NCBI RefSeq assembly: GCF_910592395.1
Contig: NC_088315.1
Span: 20,657,219-20,721,218, forward strand
Direction: 5' to 3'
Source of the DNA: Lineus longissimus
Lineage: Eukaryota; Nemertea; Pilidiophora; Heteronemertea; Lineidae
DNA: 64,000 nucleotides
A program made the translations under genes and the position numbers. The notes under the pieces are model-generated. The model was not told the origin of the DNA, searched no databases, and saw nothing but the letters and a program-made list of their open reading frames with translations. Within the stretch, counting starts at the first letter, position 1. Each line of letters starts with the position of its first letter. Positions 1 through 20,900 of the stretch are shown here, piece by piece.

Positions 1-811
1 TAACAGAATTAAGGTACATACTAAAACTCAACAACTTCTCGGACGTAATTACACGGGCAAATCATATTTCACATAAAATAAACCATAATATTAATTATTA
101 CAATAGACTTAATTAATAATTGTATATTAGTTTATACAATTTTTATATACAAATGTATGATGAATTTGAGAAGACTGGGGACGTCACCAAAGGCAACGTT
201 GAGCAGTTCTTCATTTTCGTGAAAAATGGGGAGATTTTTCACTTCTGCACCCCGTCGGAAAAATAGTTCTTGAAGTGTCCCTACTCAGCTGGTAGAATTA
301 GGACTCGAATCTTGATGAGAGGTGTTCGTTGAATGAGAGTTAAGATTTCCAATCAGTTCCACGGTTTAAGTTACAAAGGCTCGAGGGCGATAATACTGGG
401 AGATCGTAATGCATGATTAGGTGCAGATTTTACGCTCAAACCATATCTCCACTATCCAATTTACAAAGCACAGGATAGCATTCTGTGCCAGGCCTGCTCA
501 ATGATAGGATTCCAACCAATAACACTGCACTGCCAAGACTGACAATTCACTAAATGACCTTACAGTACAAGTAGTGACAATCCTGCAAAAATTATCACTC
601 ACGCACCACATTTTCAGGGACGATATTTTTAAGTTGGGGTGCGCAAGTGAAAAATCACCAGAATGGTGTTCTAAAGATGGCAGGGTTGAGACCTGCGTTG
701 AGAATCCGTACAAAGTCCGCACACACCTCCCGCTGGCTGCCACAACACACACAGAGAATAGCGTAAAACTAAGAGTCCAAATTTCTCTCTGTTACTACGG
801 TGACCGTATAA
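1..811 (-). other. ARF6 3' UTR / downstream flank
   Basis: This stretch follows the ARF6 stop codon on the minus strand and is AT-rich, most strongly at 60-160. Open frames here are short and do not resemble known proteins. It is most simply the ARF6 3' untranslated region. No other gene is visible. Confidence 0.5.
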
Positions 812-8717
<7,906 letters not shown>

Positions 8718-11700
8718 CTTGCCAATAGGGGGAGACTTCGCGTGAGGAGACGAGAGGTGTTAACGCCAGTCACTGTGACGTCAACGTGTTGTAGCACCAC
8801 TGGGGAAGAAAGCTGTCAAATACAAAGGAGAGAATAAGTTAAATCATAGAGCACTACGATACATATGTCTAAAGCATCAAGGGAAGGCTGATTTTCCTCC
8901 CTAGAAAATGCAAATGATGAATCTGAACCTTATAATAATACAATGCATTATCACGACTTTAAAGCATGTAGGTATAAGGGCAAGGGGTCATTAGCAAGAT
9001 CCATTTTTTGCCCTCACGTGCTGGCATCCTTCCATTCTGCAAACTGTCGAGTTCACGCAACTGGTACCAGTGTGGACGGCTTTCAGCGCATTGTCACCCT
9101 GAGAATACCGAACACGAGATTCAGCTGATCATATCATTTCATCCCGTGAGTAATTACCAGATGAAAAGCAGCGCAGAGTAATTATTTGAATTAGAGCCGA
9201 GATTATCTCAAGGCCACTGTCATACGTTTTTCATGCACTTCTTGGTTTGTAGGCTGCTCATAGTGCCGGTAGGGTTTTATGGATCAGGCTTGGGAATGAA
9301 TGTCAAGCGCTTGGAGACAGTACAGTATATAATGCTTATTGTAAGAAACACATCGCAGGAGACAGCTTCATATTCAATACAGCATGTCACAACTATTCTC
9401 ACACTGACAGTGACAAAACAGACCATCACAAAAACACACAAAAACAGAGATTACATATTTTCTATCATATCACTCTTGTGGCGTAAAATCTCTGAAATTG
9501 GACACAGTGGGCATGAAATGAGATTGGTTGTACACAGAAGTTGCACGTTACAATGATGGTCTATCTCCATTATATCAAAATACCAAAGTTCGAATGCTAT
9601 CCAGGGTGAAACGGTCTATTTTGGTATTCTCGTTCATAACCATGAGTGGTAGATCATTCAACCGGCTGCTAAAGGCCAAATAAGGATACTATATTGTGGT
9701 TAGCAGAGCATGGCGTGTACGGCCGAGATAGTCATCAATGAACATTCATGGGCTAATTGCAAGGGAATGGTTTATATACAAGGTTTTTTCTCCAAAGTAT
9801 GGACTCTAACACCCTGCCCACTTTTCAGTTTTGGATGCTGAGGGTTTTGAGCTGCGCCTTGCTCCAAGTCCAAGAGGCCCAGGTGAAAGTCCAGCTTAAA
9901 ACAGAGCTAAACACATGATGGGTTGGTTTGAGAGCTGAGAGGTATTAGCACAGGATGCTCTGGCTGCTTCCCTCACTGCAATGAGCACCTTGCCACTGAA
10001 GACATGAACTGTCCCATTTCTAAACAGTGGCAAAGGAAAAATAACTCCTTGAACAACCACTGGTTGAGAGTAGCTATATTGCACCTAAACTTGAACTACT
10101 GACTCCCACAGTACTTTGAAACTACTCAGTTGATTGTTTTTTTAAACCCGACATCAATGCAACTTTGTCAGACTCATCTCATCTCGCCAGGTAGTATCGT
10201 AATCCTGTGAATTCAAACACTGCTTTGGAGTTTTCAAAGCACGTTCAGTTTTAAATTGCATGTTCCACTTCAATCACTTGAGGTAGGTCAGTATCAACTC
10301 ATTCCAGAGAGGAAAGGTTCACGACATTGTGCATTAATCTCAGCAATCTTAGAGTGACACAGTGGCTGATCATATTACCCAGTTCTATCCAATTCCTTTA
10401 AAACAATCCATAAACTTCCTCTAATACTGTAGATATAACAACATGCATGACATGTGCATGTATGTACAACATGCTTACAATGTACCAATGTGTAGATTAA
10501 CAAGAGACCCTCCTCTGCCTAATGTTGGCGTACTTCCTACACATGTCTATACCACAAAGTTTGGAGTGTTGTTGAGAATGTGGAAAAGTTGCTGCCTAAT
10601 TTATACTGAATTCAGCTCAAGTATTCATGGCGTACTCTTTCTGAAAGACCCGAGTGTTGGGTTCAAACTGCCAGCCGAGAGCTTCTATGACCAGAGCAAA
10701 GCATCTCCATCTACCTTCAAAACAAGGCTCATGAATTTGTGTGATTATTGTTATTAAACCTTTTCGATTCCGGACAAATTTCACAACCAGAAAATCAAAT
10801 CATGTTCAAAATTCCACACGGATTTCAATACAACACATACCTTGCACAATCACTTCATACAGGTCATGGTAAATCATCCGATCAGGAAGTACCAATGGCA
10901 GTGATTATTCAGGAAATATCGAAAGAATGAACACGCTGTTCATGACAGACTTGTTCATGTCAACACTGTAGACGACTGTGACTCAGGCACAGCAGCACTA
11001 GGACAGTTGGTTCAACTTTGAGAACTGACAAAGTACAGTATCAATCCCCAATGGCTGCAAGGAAAGGTTGGTGAGAAAGGGCACAAGAAATCATGGGTCA
11101 AGTGTCTCTTACCCTGCAGTTACCATGACCAGAAAACCAGCCAGTTTCTTTATCATTATGGCCAGTCAGTCAAACTGCTAACTACAATACATTGTAAGCT
11201 TCTAGAACTGACATTCGTTTTAGTGACCATACTGACAACCTACATGTCATTATCCAAATACCATAGGTCTAATTTCCCAGCAGTAAATTATTGTATTCAA
11301 GGTGCAACTAATTGGAGTATTTGTGTACACGTCCAACCGTTAGGAGGGCAGAGGATGGTAAAAGACTGACACATGTCACTTAGGATGAAACAACTATGAG
11401 TCTGCCAAGCACAGATCTGGAGGATGTATTGGCATCAACTAGAGCTCTGCAAAGTCTTGATCACCATGTCTACATCCAGGTATCTTGTTCTTGGACTAGA
11501 GTCAGACACAGGCAAATGCCTCATGCCAAGCCACCCCTACAAACCTGTTCACCCCTCACAGCCCCAGCTACATGTTATGACTGATCAAATACCACTCCAC
11601 TAAGCATTCAGATATCTTCATTAGATCACCCTTGGCTTCACGACTGGAGTTCTTACATTGCACATTATAAATAGTAAACACAGAGCACCAAACAGACACA

Positions 11701-12924
11701 CAGCCGGTGATCACCCAGTCATTCCTTCAATGGGAGGCAATGTTATCATAATGAGGACGTGATAGATGGCAATTCCAGGGGTGGTGGTGACAGTGAGTGG
11801 TGAGTCACCACAGCAGGTAAACCATGCATACAAACCACCACTTCCTCACCGACTGACGAACCACAGACAACTGTTAGTGTAAGCCGAGATGATCACAGTC
11901 GCTAGCTTCATGATGTAGATGGACCAATTGGATAGCGATTGATCCCATTTTATTGATTATCTGGATGTCTTGGCTTATCAGATAGAAATTATATAGCGAT
12001 ATCCTCAATACCCTCCTTAGAATAGGAAGAACGCAGAGAATGTAAGGACTGTGAGCTTCCTCATGTGTTGAGGTACACTACACTCAATTGAATGTATTCT
12101 AATTTTTAGAATAGAACGTCCAAATGCAATTTTGGTTCCAATCACAGGTCAAGCCCTGAACTAAGACAGAGTGAAGAAACAAATGTGAACTGCTGACCAC
12201 GCACAACAAATATCATGTCACACAAACTGAACAGAGCAGTAGCATGCAGGTGAAATCATGCTGGATGGAAGCCAACATATCATGGGAAGATACTATACGA
12301 ATGGTATTTGATACCCTAACTGCATAATTATTTCCCATCACCTATAAAATCAATAGAGGTCACACAGAGGCAACTCCTGTAATGTTATGATCTCCACTTT
12401 CAATCTCAACAACCACTGTCATGACTGAGGTTGTACATACATGTATGCCATGATAGTGGGGTTGACTTATTGTAAGCCCTACAACATTCCAATCAGAATC
12501 AATGGCAACAACCCCAGTGCGATTTATTGATAGACTACTATGTAATAACATGTGCCACACCGGATTTTCAAATATTTACTCTTTATCAACAAGTAGGTCA
12601 GGTGAAAAACTAAGTCATAAGTGTCAATCAGACTTCCTTCTCATTTCTCACACTGACTCACACTAGTTTTATTTGAAATTCTGATCATCAGGAATGAATC
12701 AAGATGCTAAAGAGGTGATATGAGTGTGTCCTGAAAGTTAAAATCAACAAACAGTAGATTTTACCAAGGAGGTTCTATTTTGAAATAAAGTAGAACATCA
12801 GCTTCATGTTATCACATTGGTGGCTGCCAATGCTGTAGTACGCCAGCAAAGAATATTGGGACGCATAGAATATTTGGCCAAAGTCTTGAGAGTGAACCTA
12901 AACACTCAGTCATAACAGTCTCAC
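8718..12924. other. ARF6 5' region / intergenic, no coding gene seen
   Basis: No open frame here resembles a known protein. The part next to ARF6 has a strong minus-strand acceptor (polypyrimidine then CAG, reading CTTTCTTCCCCAG) that would start an exon at 8799, so ARF6 may have a 5' UTR exon 8799-8718 spliced to an upstream leader. The rest (about 8.9-12.9 kb) is unremarkable AT-rich DNA. Confidence 0.5.
8776..8783. promoter_or_regulatory. CRE octamer upstream of ARF6 ATG
   Basis: A perfect palindromic TGACGTCA lies 58 bp upstream of the ARF6 start codon. Known CREB/ATF proteins bind this octamer. It could be a core promoter element, but if the acceptor at 8800-8802 is used it lies in transcribed 5' UTR, so function is uncertain. 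Confidence 0.35.
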
Positions 12925-13106
12925 CGAGTGACCTGTACTGTATACTGAATCAAGCTAAATTTCATTAGTGGAACAAAAACGTGTGCACGAAAATCTAGCA
13001 TCAGTGCTTCTGGTGCAGACGGCAGCCCCTGATCGTTGTTACCGTTGGCCCCCATCCTCAGTACAAACCAAACCGTCAAACCATCCGTAAAAAATAGAAG
13101 TGGCAT
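12925..13106 (-). other. candidate 5' leader exon of a minus-strand transcript
   Basis: An open minus-strand frame (61 codons, starting MPLLFFTDGL) runs into a good donor, CACTCG|GTGAGAC, with the cut after 12925. I do not recognise the peptide. The position upstream of ARF6 and the unexplained acceptor at 8800 fit a noncoding ARF6 leader exon joined over about 4.1 kb. It could equally be chance. Low confidence. Confidence 0.2.
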
Positions 13107-14507
13107 TGCGGATTGCCAAGTTTAGTTAGCTCTAGGCCTACCGACATTGTGACTGTCGTTATTAACCTGTTAGTGTTAGGATCCATTATCATTGACAATC
13201 ATCGACTCATCTGGACTGGTTCTTACAATATCAATGGCTCACTTACTACATGTGATACCGATATATTCGGAGTAATAAGCACAATACAATACAATAGTAA
13301 ATTCGATTTCAAGGAGGATTCCCAACTGCACAGATAATACACATGCAATACATACAAAATGCACTGTGATTGTGTGTGTATTTTCATTCAATGTATTTTA
13401 GGGTGTGGGTAGTAAACCTACCTTTCAAAGCTATTTTGTTGATTATTTATCACACTTTGCACATATGTTCATCTGGCCCCTTATGTTATGTATAATCTCC
13501 TGTAGGACTGTATATTCAAATAGTCTTATTTAGCCGAATATGACGGTTATAAAGGGTAATTTCATACAACATTTTGCACGGAAGTACACTATGCGTACAC
13601 TATGGCGGTTAGACCGACTCACAAGGCAAAGCTCCGCGGAGGCCTAAAAAAGATGTTGCATAAAATCATGATAGAATTGTCTACGCATTATCATATTCCT
13701 TAATTTGTTCTAAATTGATGACAAATGCAGTTTATGTATAGTTTCATGTTTTTTGATAAAACCTATTCGCCTCATATGACTTTTTATTTTTTTCTTAACT
13801 TTTGCGTATTGATACAGCGAACAAATAAGTTATCGTGAAATCCCGCATTGGGCGAGATACAACGAGATTTGTTCAGCGAAGGTCGTCTGCTAGCCTTAGC
13901 AACAATGTATCTACTTATTGAATCTATCCACAAATGAGAGTGAGATGGTTTGTGGGGAGATTATGGGCTGAACATAGCGGGGGGGGGGGGGGGGGGTTCA
14001 TTGCGTTTTTAATACATGTCACAACCAGAGGTCACTTGTCTCTACCAGACATGGGTCAAAACTAAATGTCACAACCAGGCGAGGACACACCCGTTTCTCA
14101 ACAAAATAAGGGACCACAGTTGATTCAAGCCGACCGGGAGACCACTATTTCCTCAGCCTGATATTCAGACACATTTTGCAGAAGCAGACTAGGGAACACA
14201 CTTTTGTCCAAGGGGACAAGGAAGACATTGGACACAAGCATACAAGGTTGACTATTGTCACAACCAAACCAGGGGACACTTTTTGGTCTTGCGCTGACAA
14301 GACTGTAGTTTCACCAGACTTGTCGCAGGAAAAGAAAGGACGCTCTAAGCTGATTCACATCAGTTGTTCAAAACAGTTTTGACACTGATTTGATCATTAA
14401 ATCTTACATTGTGTCTACTGGAAGAAGACAACATAAAGTAAAAAGCTAATGCAAAATGAAACTTTGCAAAGAACCAAAAAAACATGATTTCAATGTTATT
14501 TACACAT
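13107..14507. other. intergenic between ARF6 and DNAI7
   Basis: No gene is seen. It holds an 18-base G run at 13979-13996 and, from about 14020 to 14340, a loose degenerate repeat of phrases such as CACAACCAG and GGGGACAC. A GC-richer patch with an SacII site near 13630 may be promoter-like. Confidence 0.4.
13979..13996 (+). repeat. poly-G tract (18 G)
   Basis: An uninterrupted run of 18 G on the plus strand. Runs this long are prone to length error in sequencing and can form quadruplexes. Confidence 0.9.
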
Positions 14508-14513
14508 TTTATT
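14508..14513 (-). terminator. candidate poly(A) signal of DNAI7
   Basis: Minus-strand AATAAA lies 414 bp beyond the DNAI7 stop codon, in a very AT-rich stretch. It is the best placed hexamer for that gene's 3' end. Confidence 0.45.
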
Positions 14514-14926
14514 TGAATAGAATTTTACAAAACAAAATAAACAAATATTCTCATACAATTTACAAATTCAATAAATTCACTGCATTGGGTGGTGGATGTG
14601 TGGACAGTACTGTAAATGTACTCGGAATGGTAGTCTGAACTGGACGGATTATAACAATAATTGACATTTTAACATAGCTAACCGATCACATACAAGACTG
14701 GTCACCGGCTGAGGTATTTTTTGTAAGGGAACATTTCTGTTCCTTTCGTCCCTCAATTTCACCTCTCAATTTCAGCGAGTCTCTTGTGACCTGTAACAGG
14801 TTGATCAATATGGATCACCTCTGTGCCTTAATCCCCCTTTGAAAATATCAGTGCAGAACTGGAAGATGACTCCCAAATAGCTGCGCCACCTCAAGTCCAC
14901 ATTGAGTCCAGTGTCTTTTCACACGC

Positions 14927-17900
14927 CTATGAATAAGTCACGAGTTTGGTTCCTGTCAGCAACTGGTTGACACAATCGATGAACTTGAAACTGCTCTCGC
15001 GTATCCTGGTCAACGCGTCCTCCGAGGCGAGCTCAAGAACCATGTGGTACATGTCAGCGTGGAACTGAAAAAGGAAATGATGAAATTCAAAAGAAGGTTG
15101 AGTCTGACTTCAAGTACAAAAAAACATGATTGCAATCTGTAAAATCTACTTGGGACTTACATTGGTTCCCTCCGCATAGTCATCAGAGAAAGCCTCCTCG
15201 AATTCTGTCATCTTCAACTTCATGGAGCGTTTCTTTGTCACTAAGAACAGCGCCCACTCCTCCTCCAACAAGTGCTGGTCCTTCAGACACTCCGCTCCCT
15301 GGAAGACGATCTTCTCGTTATCAGCAACCTCCGCATTCCACTTTGACCAGGAATACGCCATGGCAGACGATGTCAGAGCCATCTGTTGGTAAAGTCTCTC
15401 CTCTGTGATCACATTCTGAAATATGATAAGAAGTTTATCAGAAGATAACATTTTTGAATCTGGTGATGACTCTTAGACACCTGATAGACATCACAAGTTG
15501 GTGTCTATTAGACATAAATCTACAACGATGTCTGATTGACATTTTCGCCATGTGTGGCTCAGGTCTCTGACTTGTGGTCACAGAGATCCCTTGTTCGATC
15601 CCTACTCTGGTATGAAACTCCAGGCTGGTCTCTCTATCTAACAGTAACATGTCTTACTCCACCGAGGTGTATAAAGAGGTAGCGATCAGAAATGCTCAGG
15701 GTGTTGCTCTGATTGAGCTGTTCATCAGAGTCGGACTGAAACGTTTCTAGATAGACTGTAGTTAATGTGTAAAGTATGATGATCACTTTACTTCTCATTC
15801 ATCAATAAGCTTACCTTTGACTGTATACTGACATACTTGGGAGAATCCTCAGACGGGAAGATATTCACACCAGAATCTCTCATGGCCTGAAAAACGAATG
15901 ATCACAAAAGGTCCATCAATCGCGGCAATGAAACAGTTTGTGATGGCTGAGTTGAGTGCCTTATGCAATTTTCAACCTTTAACTAATAGAAGCAGATCTG
16001 AGACTTGGAGATAAGAGGGGGCACAGAGGGACGGGCCGGGGTTGAGCTGGGATTGTGAAAATGAATAACTCACCTTGATAAAGTCTCGCGGTATCATCCA
16101 CTTGTTTCGTAAGTGTTCAAGCTGCTCAACTGCGCCCTCTTCTGGGAGATTAAGGCAGCACTTGTCGTCCTGATAAAAATAATCAAATTTTCAAAATCCG
16201 AGTTAGCAAAGGACTTGCCACAGAGTGTGAACACCATTGTGACCAATGCTGTCTGAACACCATTGTGACCAATGCTGTCTGAACACCATTGTGACCAATG
16301 CTGTCTGAACACCATTGTGACCAATGCTGTCTGAACACCATTGTGACCAATGCTGTCTAGGGTTCTTTGCTAATGACACATCTCTTGGATGTGTCCATCA
16401 TTGTTGAGTATTTGAACTTTGTGACATTTAACTTTCCTTTGCGCTGTTTCATTTGAATTAGAGATCTTGTAAGGGAGGCATTTTATAAGTCTCATAGATT
16501 AGGATCAACTAAGAGAGAAAACAAACTTCATAACAAACACAGGACTGCACCACAATATCACTCAATTTCCCTACCTTAATTTCAATCTCACATTCATTGA
16601 TTGCCGCAATAACTGTCAACTGTGCGTGATTCATGCCACGAGGCCGGAGTTCCCACGACTGGAACGGCATGTTGATATGCGTGTCGGAGAGAAGAGACAT
16701 CGTACCGTAGAAGGCCGTCTTGAACTGGACAACACGATTATCTAGAAAATGACGGAAAAGTTTCAAACAATTGCCAATTTGTCAACTGGTAGATCTTGGG
16801 TAAGATAGAAGTGAATTCCACCTAGTTGTACAAACCTAACCAATATTCTTTGTTAATCACTCACCCTCGTTATAAACAATGTCCGTAAAACCATCCATCC
16901 TCCAAACATTCTGCTCGTAATCCCACCGTCCGAGCTGTGGCTCTTCATTAAACACGACATCACCTGGGAGCTTCATACTGACACCAATAGGTGGCCTCTC
17001 ATCACGTTTCTTTCCCTCTTCCTTCACAGCCTTGACCTCACCCTCCTCGCCCTCTTTGTTGTTGTCTTCTTGTTGTTGGATGAGCGCGGGGTTGACCGTG
17101 TCTGCCATGTACTCGATGTGGGAGATCATTGGTGGCTCAACAACTTGAAAAGAAACAAGGACATCGTTAAAGAAGAAGCTTTCATTCATTGGCTGTGAGG
17201 GACATGTGGAGAAGGTTGAAGGGCAAGAAACCCCTTTGGACGCAGTGTGCCTCCATCTTGATACACCATCTACATCGAGCTGAGCGAGGAATGAATTGTC
17301 TTCAATACTAACCTTGCCTCATGACCCAAGTTTTGGCATTCTTCGGCTGTGGGGGCATGTGCAGAAGGTTGAAGTGGAAGAGGCCGCCCTGGACGCAGTA
17401 CGCTCTCATGTCATAGACGTCTTCATCGCCATCAAAATCCTCCCACTCTGGGGGCTCTGGAAGTAAGATAACAAACTGATGTAGGGGAGACTTTTACTTT
17501 ATGACACTTACATGCATCAAGAGTTTTTTTTCCAGCAAGATTAACACTGCATCTCAACATAACTTGCTGACAAGGAGGACAGTGTTCATAAGAACAACAG
17601 GCCTGCCCTGCCCAACCCAGTCCAGCCCAGTCCAGCCCTGTCCAGCCCTGTCCTGTCAACTCAATCTCTCTCTGGTCCCTCTGCCTTTTCCTTTGGCTGA
17701 GGCGATCACATGCCGATTCCTACAAACCGCAAAGACTATGCAACACACTTGACTGCCCATATTCTCCTTGGACAAGCACAACAAATTCAAAATACAACCA
17801 CTATCACAAGAACATTTGGATCTAAGCAACATGATCAAACCACTAGATAGATACTATGGCAAACACCTCATCATTTCACCAATTACACATGCCATGTTTA

Positions 17901-20900
17901 GAAAAGCATGAACACAAAAGCCTCTGCACCTGTATGCCACTAAAGTACATCAGCTCAGAAAAATACCGGATACTTTCACACACAGACTGCCTGCTATGAT
18001 ATAAATGCTTCCTTCTATTTGCGGAACATATAGAGGCCATGCAGATGACATCATCGCAGAAAGACACAATTTGGAGTTGAGATTTACATCACTGATCCAC
18101 ATGGCCACTTTGTCGTCTTTGTATCATCAGCAGGTTCAATGACACAGACCAACGTACAAAATGGCCGTCCAAATGATGTCACTGCACGACCTCTATTGGT
18201 TAGCTGCTAAGAGCACAAAGAAAAGCAACACCCGATGAGAAGAACGCTAACATCTAGATACCAGATACTTTACGATGTCGGCTTCTCCCTGTAGAATTAT
18301 GAAAATGCAATAAGATCAGATGGAGCTGAGGGATTCAGCAATCTTATCTTTGAATTCAATTATCTTTGAAATGGCAAGGCTCTGTTGTCAAGTGTGGGAT
18401 ACAAAAATAAGTATCGAGCGTTTGCATCATACTATTTGTGGCAAGTTACCTAAATAGACCAAAGTCTTCAATATCATAAAGAGACCTTATAGTAGTGTTA
18501 CAAGTCAAATCCACCTCTTTCCTGATCAACGCCCCTAGTGGTGGAGCATTGTTGTGGGGTCAACCTCTTCCGACCTAACGTCATCAACAGATGCTGACAC
18601 CAGGACTCGGTGAAGTTGGCACACTCCATCGCAAGAGGAATGCAACTGAAAAGAGGCGAATCATTTGTAATCAATATATGATCAAGTTTACAGGTACCTG
18701 GTGTCTTGATGTCACCATCATCGACGAGCTCCTCCTCCTCTGGTTCCTCCACCTTCACCTCCTCCTCCTCCTTCTTGTCTTCATCATCATCGTCCAGTTT
18801 CCGTAGCGACGCCATCACGTCCTCGGTCTCCTCCCGCTCGATACCCCCCTCTTCCTCTCCTTCCCCTTCCTTCTTCTCTTCCTCACCGTCTGTCTTTTCT
18901 TCTTCTTCAACCACAGGGGGCTCCACTGAAATATACAACACAATAAGTCAGTGGCAGAAATTACCTAATTTAAAAGCTTTGAATGCAATTTTTCTTCTGA
19001 ATCGCCCTGTAGAATCAGTTCCGACTACAACCTCGGTCTTGGCACCCGCGTGACGTTGTGTGATGACATCATCAGCTGCTGGCGTTACAAAGTTCACACG
19101 GACCTGAGAAGGTATACGACGCACTGCTCCACCAACCGGGATTTATCAAAAGCCCATTTCCTCATTGATTACATATTTGCGGGATGACATAAGACACATG
19201 GCTATAGAGACCCTAATCGTACCCTACCTTCCTCAACAATCTTCTTTTTCTGTCGTGGCAAAAATGATTTGCATTTCTGTGAGAAGTGGTCAAACTTGGT
19301 GAATAGGAAGCAGACGGCACAGTCTGTCATGGTTAGCAACTTGGGGATATCAAAGCCAATACCTTTATCGGCGAATTCAAAATACTTTATTCTGAAATGA
19401 AATATTTCAATACATCATCATGGCTATCGGCAGGGATTTGAAGAGGGAAAGTTTTGAGGAGAATATGATTATATCAGGATCAGAACATCAACATCCTGAG
19501 GAGGGGAGAGTGATTCTCATTATGCTGTAGACAAATCAGTTGTCCTTTCTCTACAGACACCAGACAATTGCTCCCGTATTGAGTACGAAATGTCATGCTG
19601 TTCTCAGCTAAACTTGTCGAATATTTTTTCTTTTTCTGGTCCATCACTAAATTCTTACCTTGGATTTTTGCTAATATTTCCCCACACACAAAGTGAAACC
19701 AGATCATTTTCAATAACAGTTTGTAGATTCATGGTCTGTGGGTCGGCTCTGTCTGCTGAGTCCAATAACAACTCATGTTCCGCTCGGAGCAGTTTCTCGT
19801 GAAGCAAGTCCTGCAGATCATTCTGTGTCTGCAATGATTTCAAAACACGAATCAGGAAATCTTTCATGAAGCCGAGGTGACAGCTAAATCAGTGACTTCC
19901 CATACGCGTTTTGAACGCCTCTGGGAGACACGGTCAGAAAAGTACAATCTTGGGCCAACATACTCAATAAAAATTTTGAAATTTGTTTTTATGAAGTTGT
20001 GTGTAGCATTGACAGGATTTGAGGCTGAGGCCTTATGCGCTGGCCCATGCCACTTATCATGTAGTCTAAGAAAGCATGTCTATCCTGGACAACTGTATTG
20101 TCTCAAAGTGCTTTACATTCATTCTCCAGCCTAATCCAGAAACCGTTCTGTAGAAGCCAAGTGTTGCACAAACTGCGCTACACTTGGCCACTTCAGACCA
20201 GTTGAAAGTACAGAGTGGCAGTAGCTGAGCCTTGAACCCATGACATCTAGATCACAAGGCAGATGCTCTTCAACAGTGCCACCGCGCTTCAAAATGATAA
20301 GGATTTACGTACTGTTCCGTATCTCTCGGCTTCTGCTTCAGTGATTTCATTCGCCGGTGTGTCGTCAAGGAGGAACTGCAGCTCACTTATCAACTGAAGA
20401 AAACATGAGAAAATGATGAGAAGACAAAGTATAACCAACAGAATGCTATGATACACAGCAGTGTTAGGCTGTGTATCAGTGCAGTGTTAGGCTGTGTATC
20501 AGTGCAGTGTTAGGCTGTGTATCAGTGCAGTGTTAGGCTGTGTATCAGTGCAGTGTTAGGCTGTGTATCAGTGCAGTGTTAGGCTGTGTATCAGTGCAGT
20601 GTTAGGCTGTGTATCAGTGCAGTGTTAGGCTGTGTATCAGTGCAGTGTTAGGCTGTGTATCAGTGCTTGGTTTTACATTCTCTGCTGGGTTGCAAGAAGG
20701 ATGAGTGCTTCTGTCTAGTTGTCCGTAACTTGTCCACAGAATGTGAAGCAACCATTGCTCTTGTGCAAGGCACTTCACCGCACATGAGGCGTTTTGACAG
20801 GGATTATAAAGGACAAGTACTCGACGTTATTTCCAGCTGTGCCCCTGTGGTATAAACGGGCTTGAATGCGACTCTCAACTCACACTACTTGTCAATACTC

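Noticed and set aside
18706-19053. Ser-rich plus-strand ORF
   Set aside because: Antisense shadow of the Glu-rich DNAI7 exon 18925-18698.
19030-19127. Possible extra DNAI7 exon (VRVNFVTPAADDV)
   Set aside because: The preceding exon ends in phase 1, in which this segment meets a stop; joining 19228 directly to 18925 keeps the frame.
20215-20290. Functional tRNA gene
   Set aside because: A and B boxes are recognisable but the acceptor and anticodon stems do not pair; better explained as a SINE remnant.
20459-20665. CRISPR array
   Set aside because: Units are directly adjacent with no unique spacers, and the window is animal DNA.
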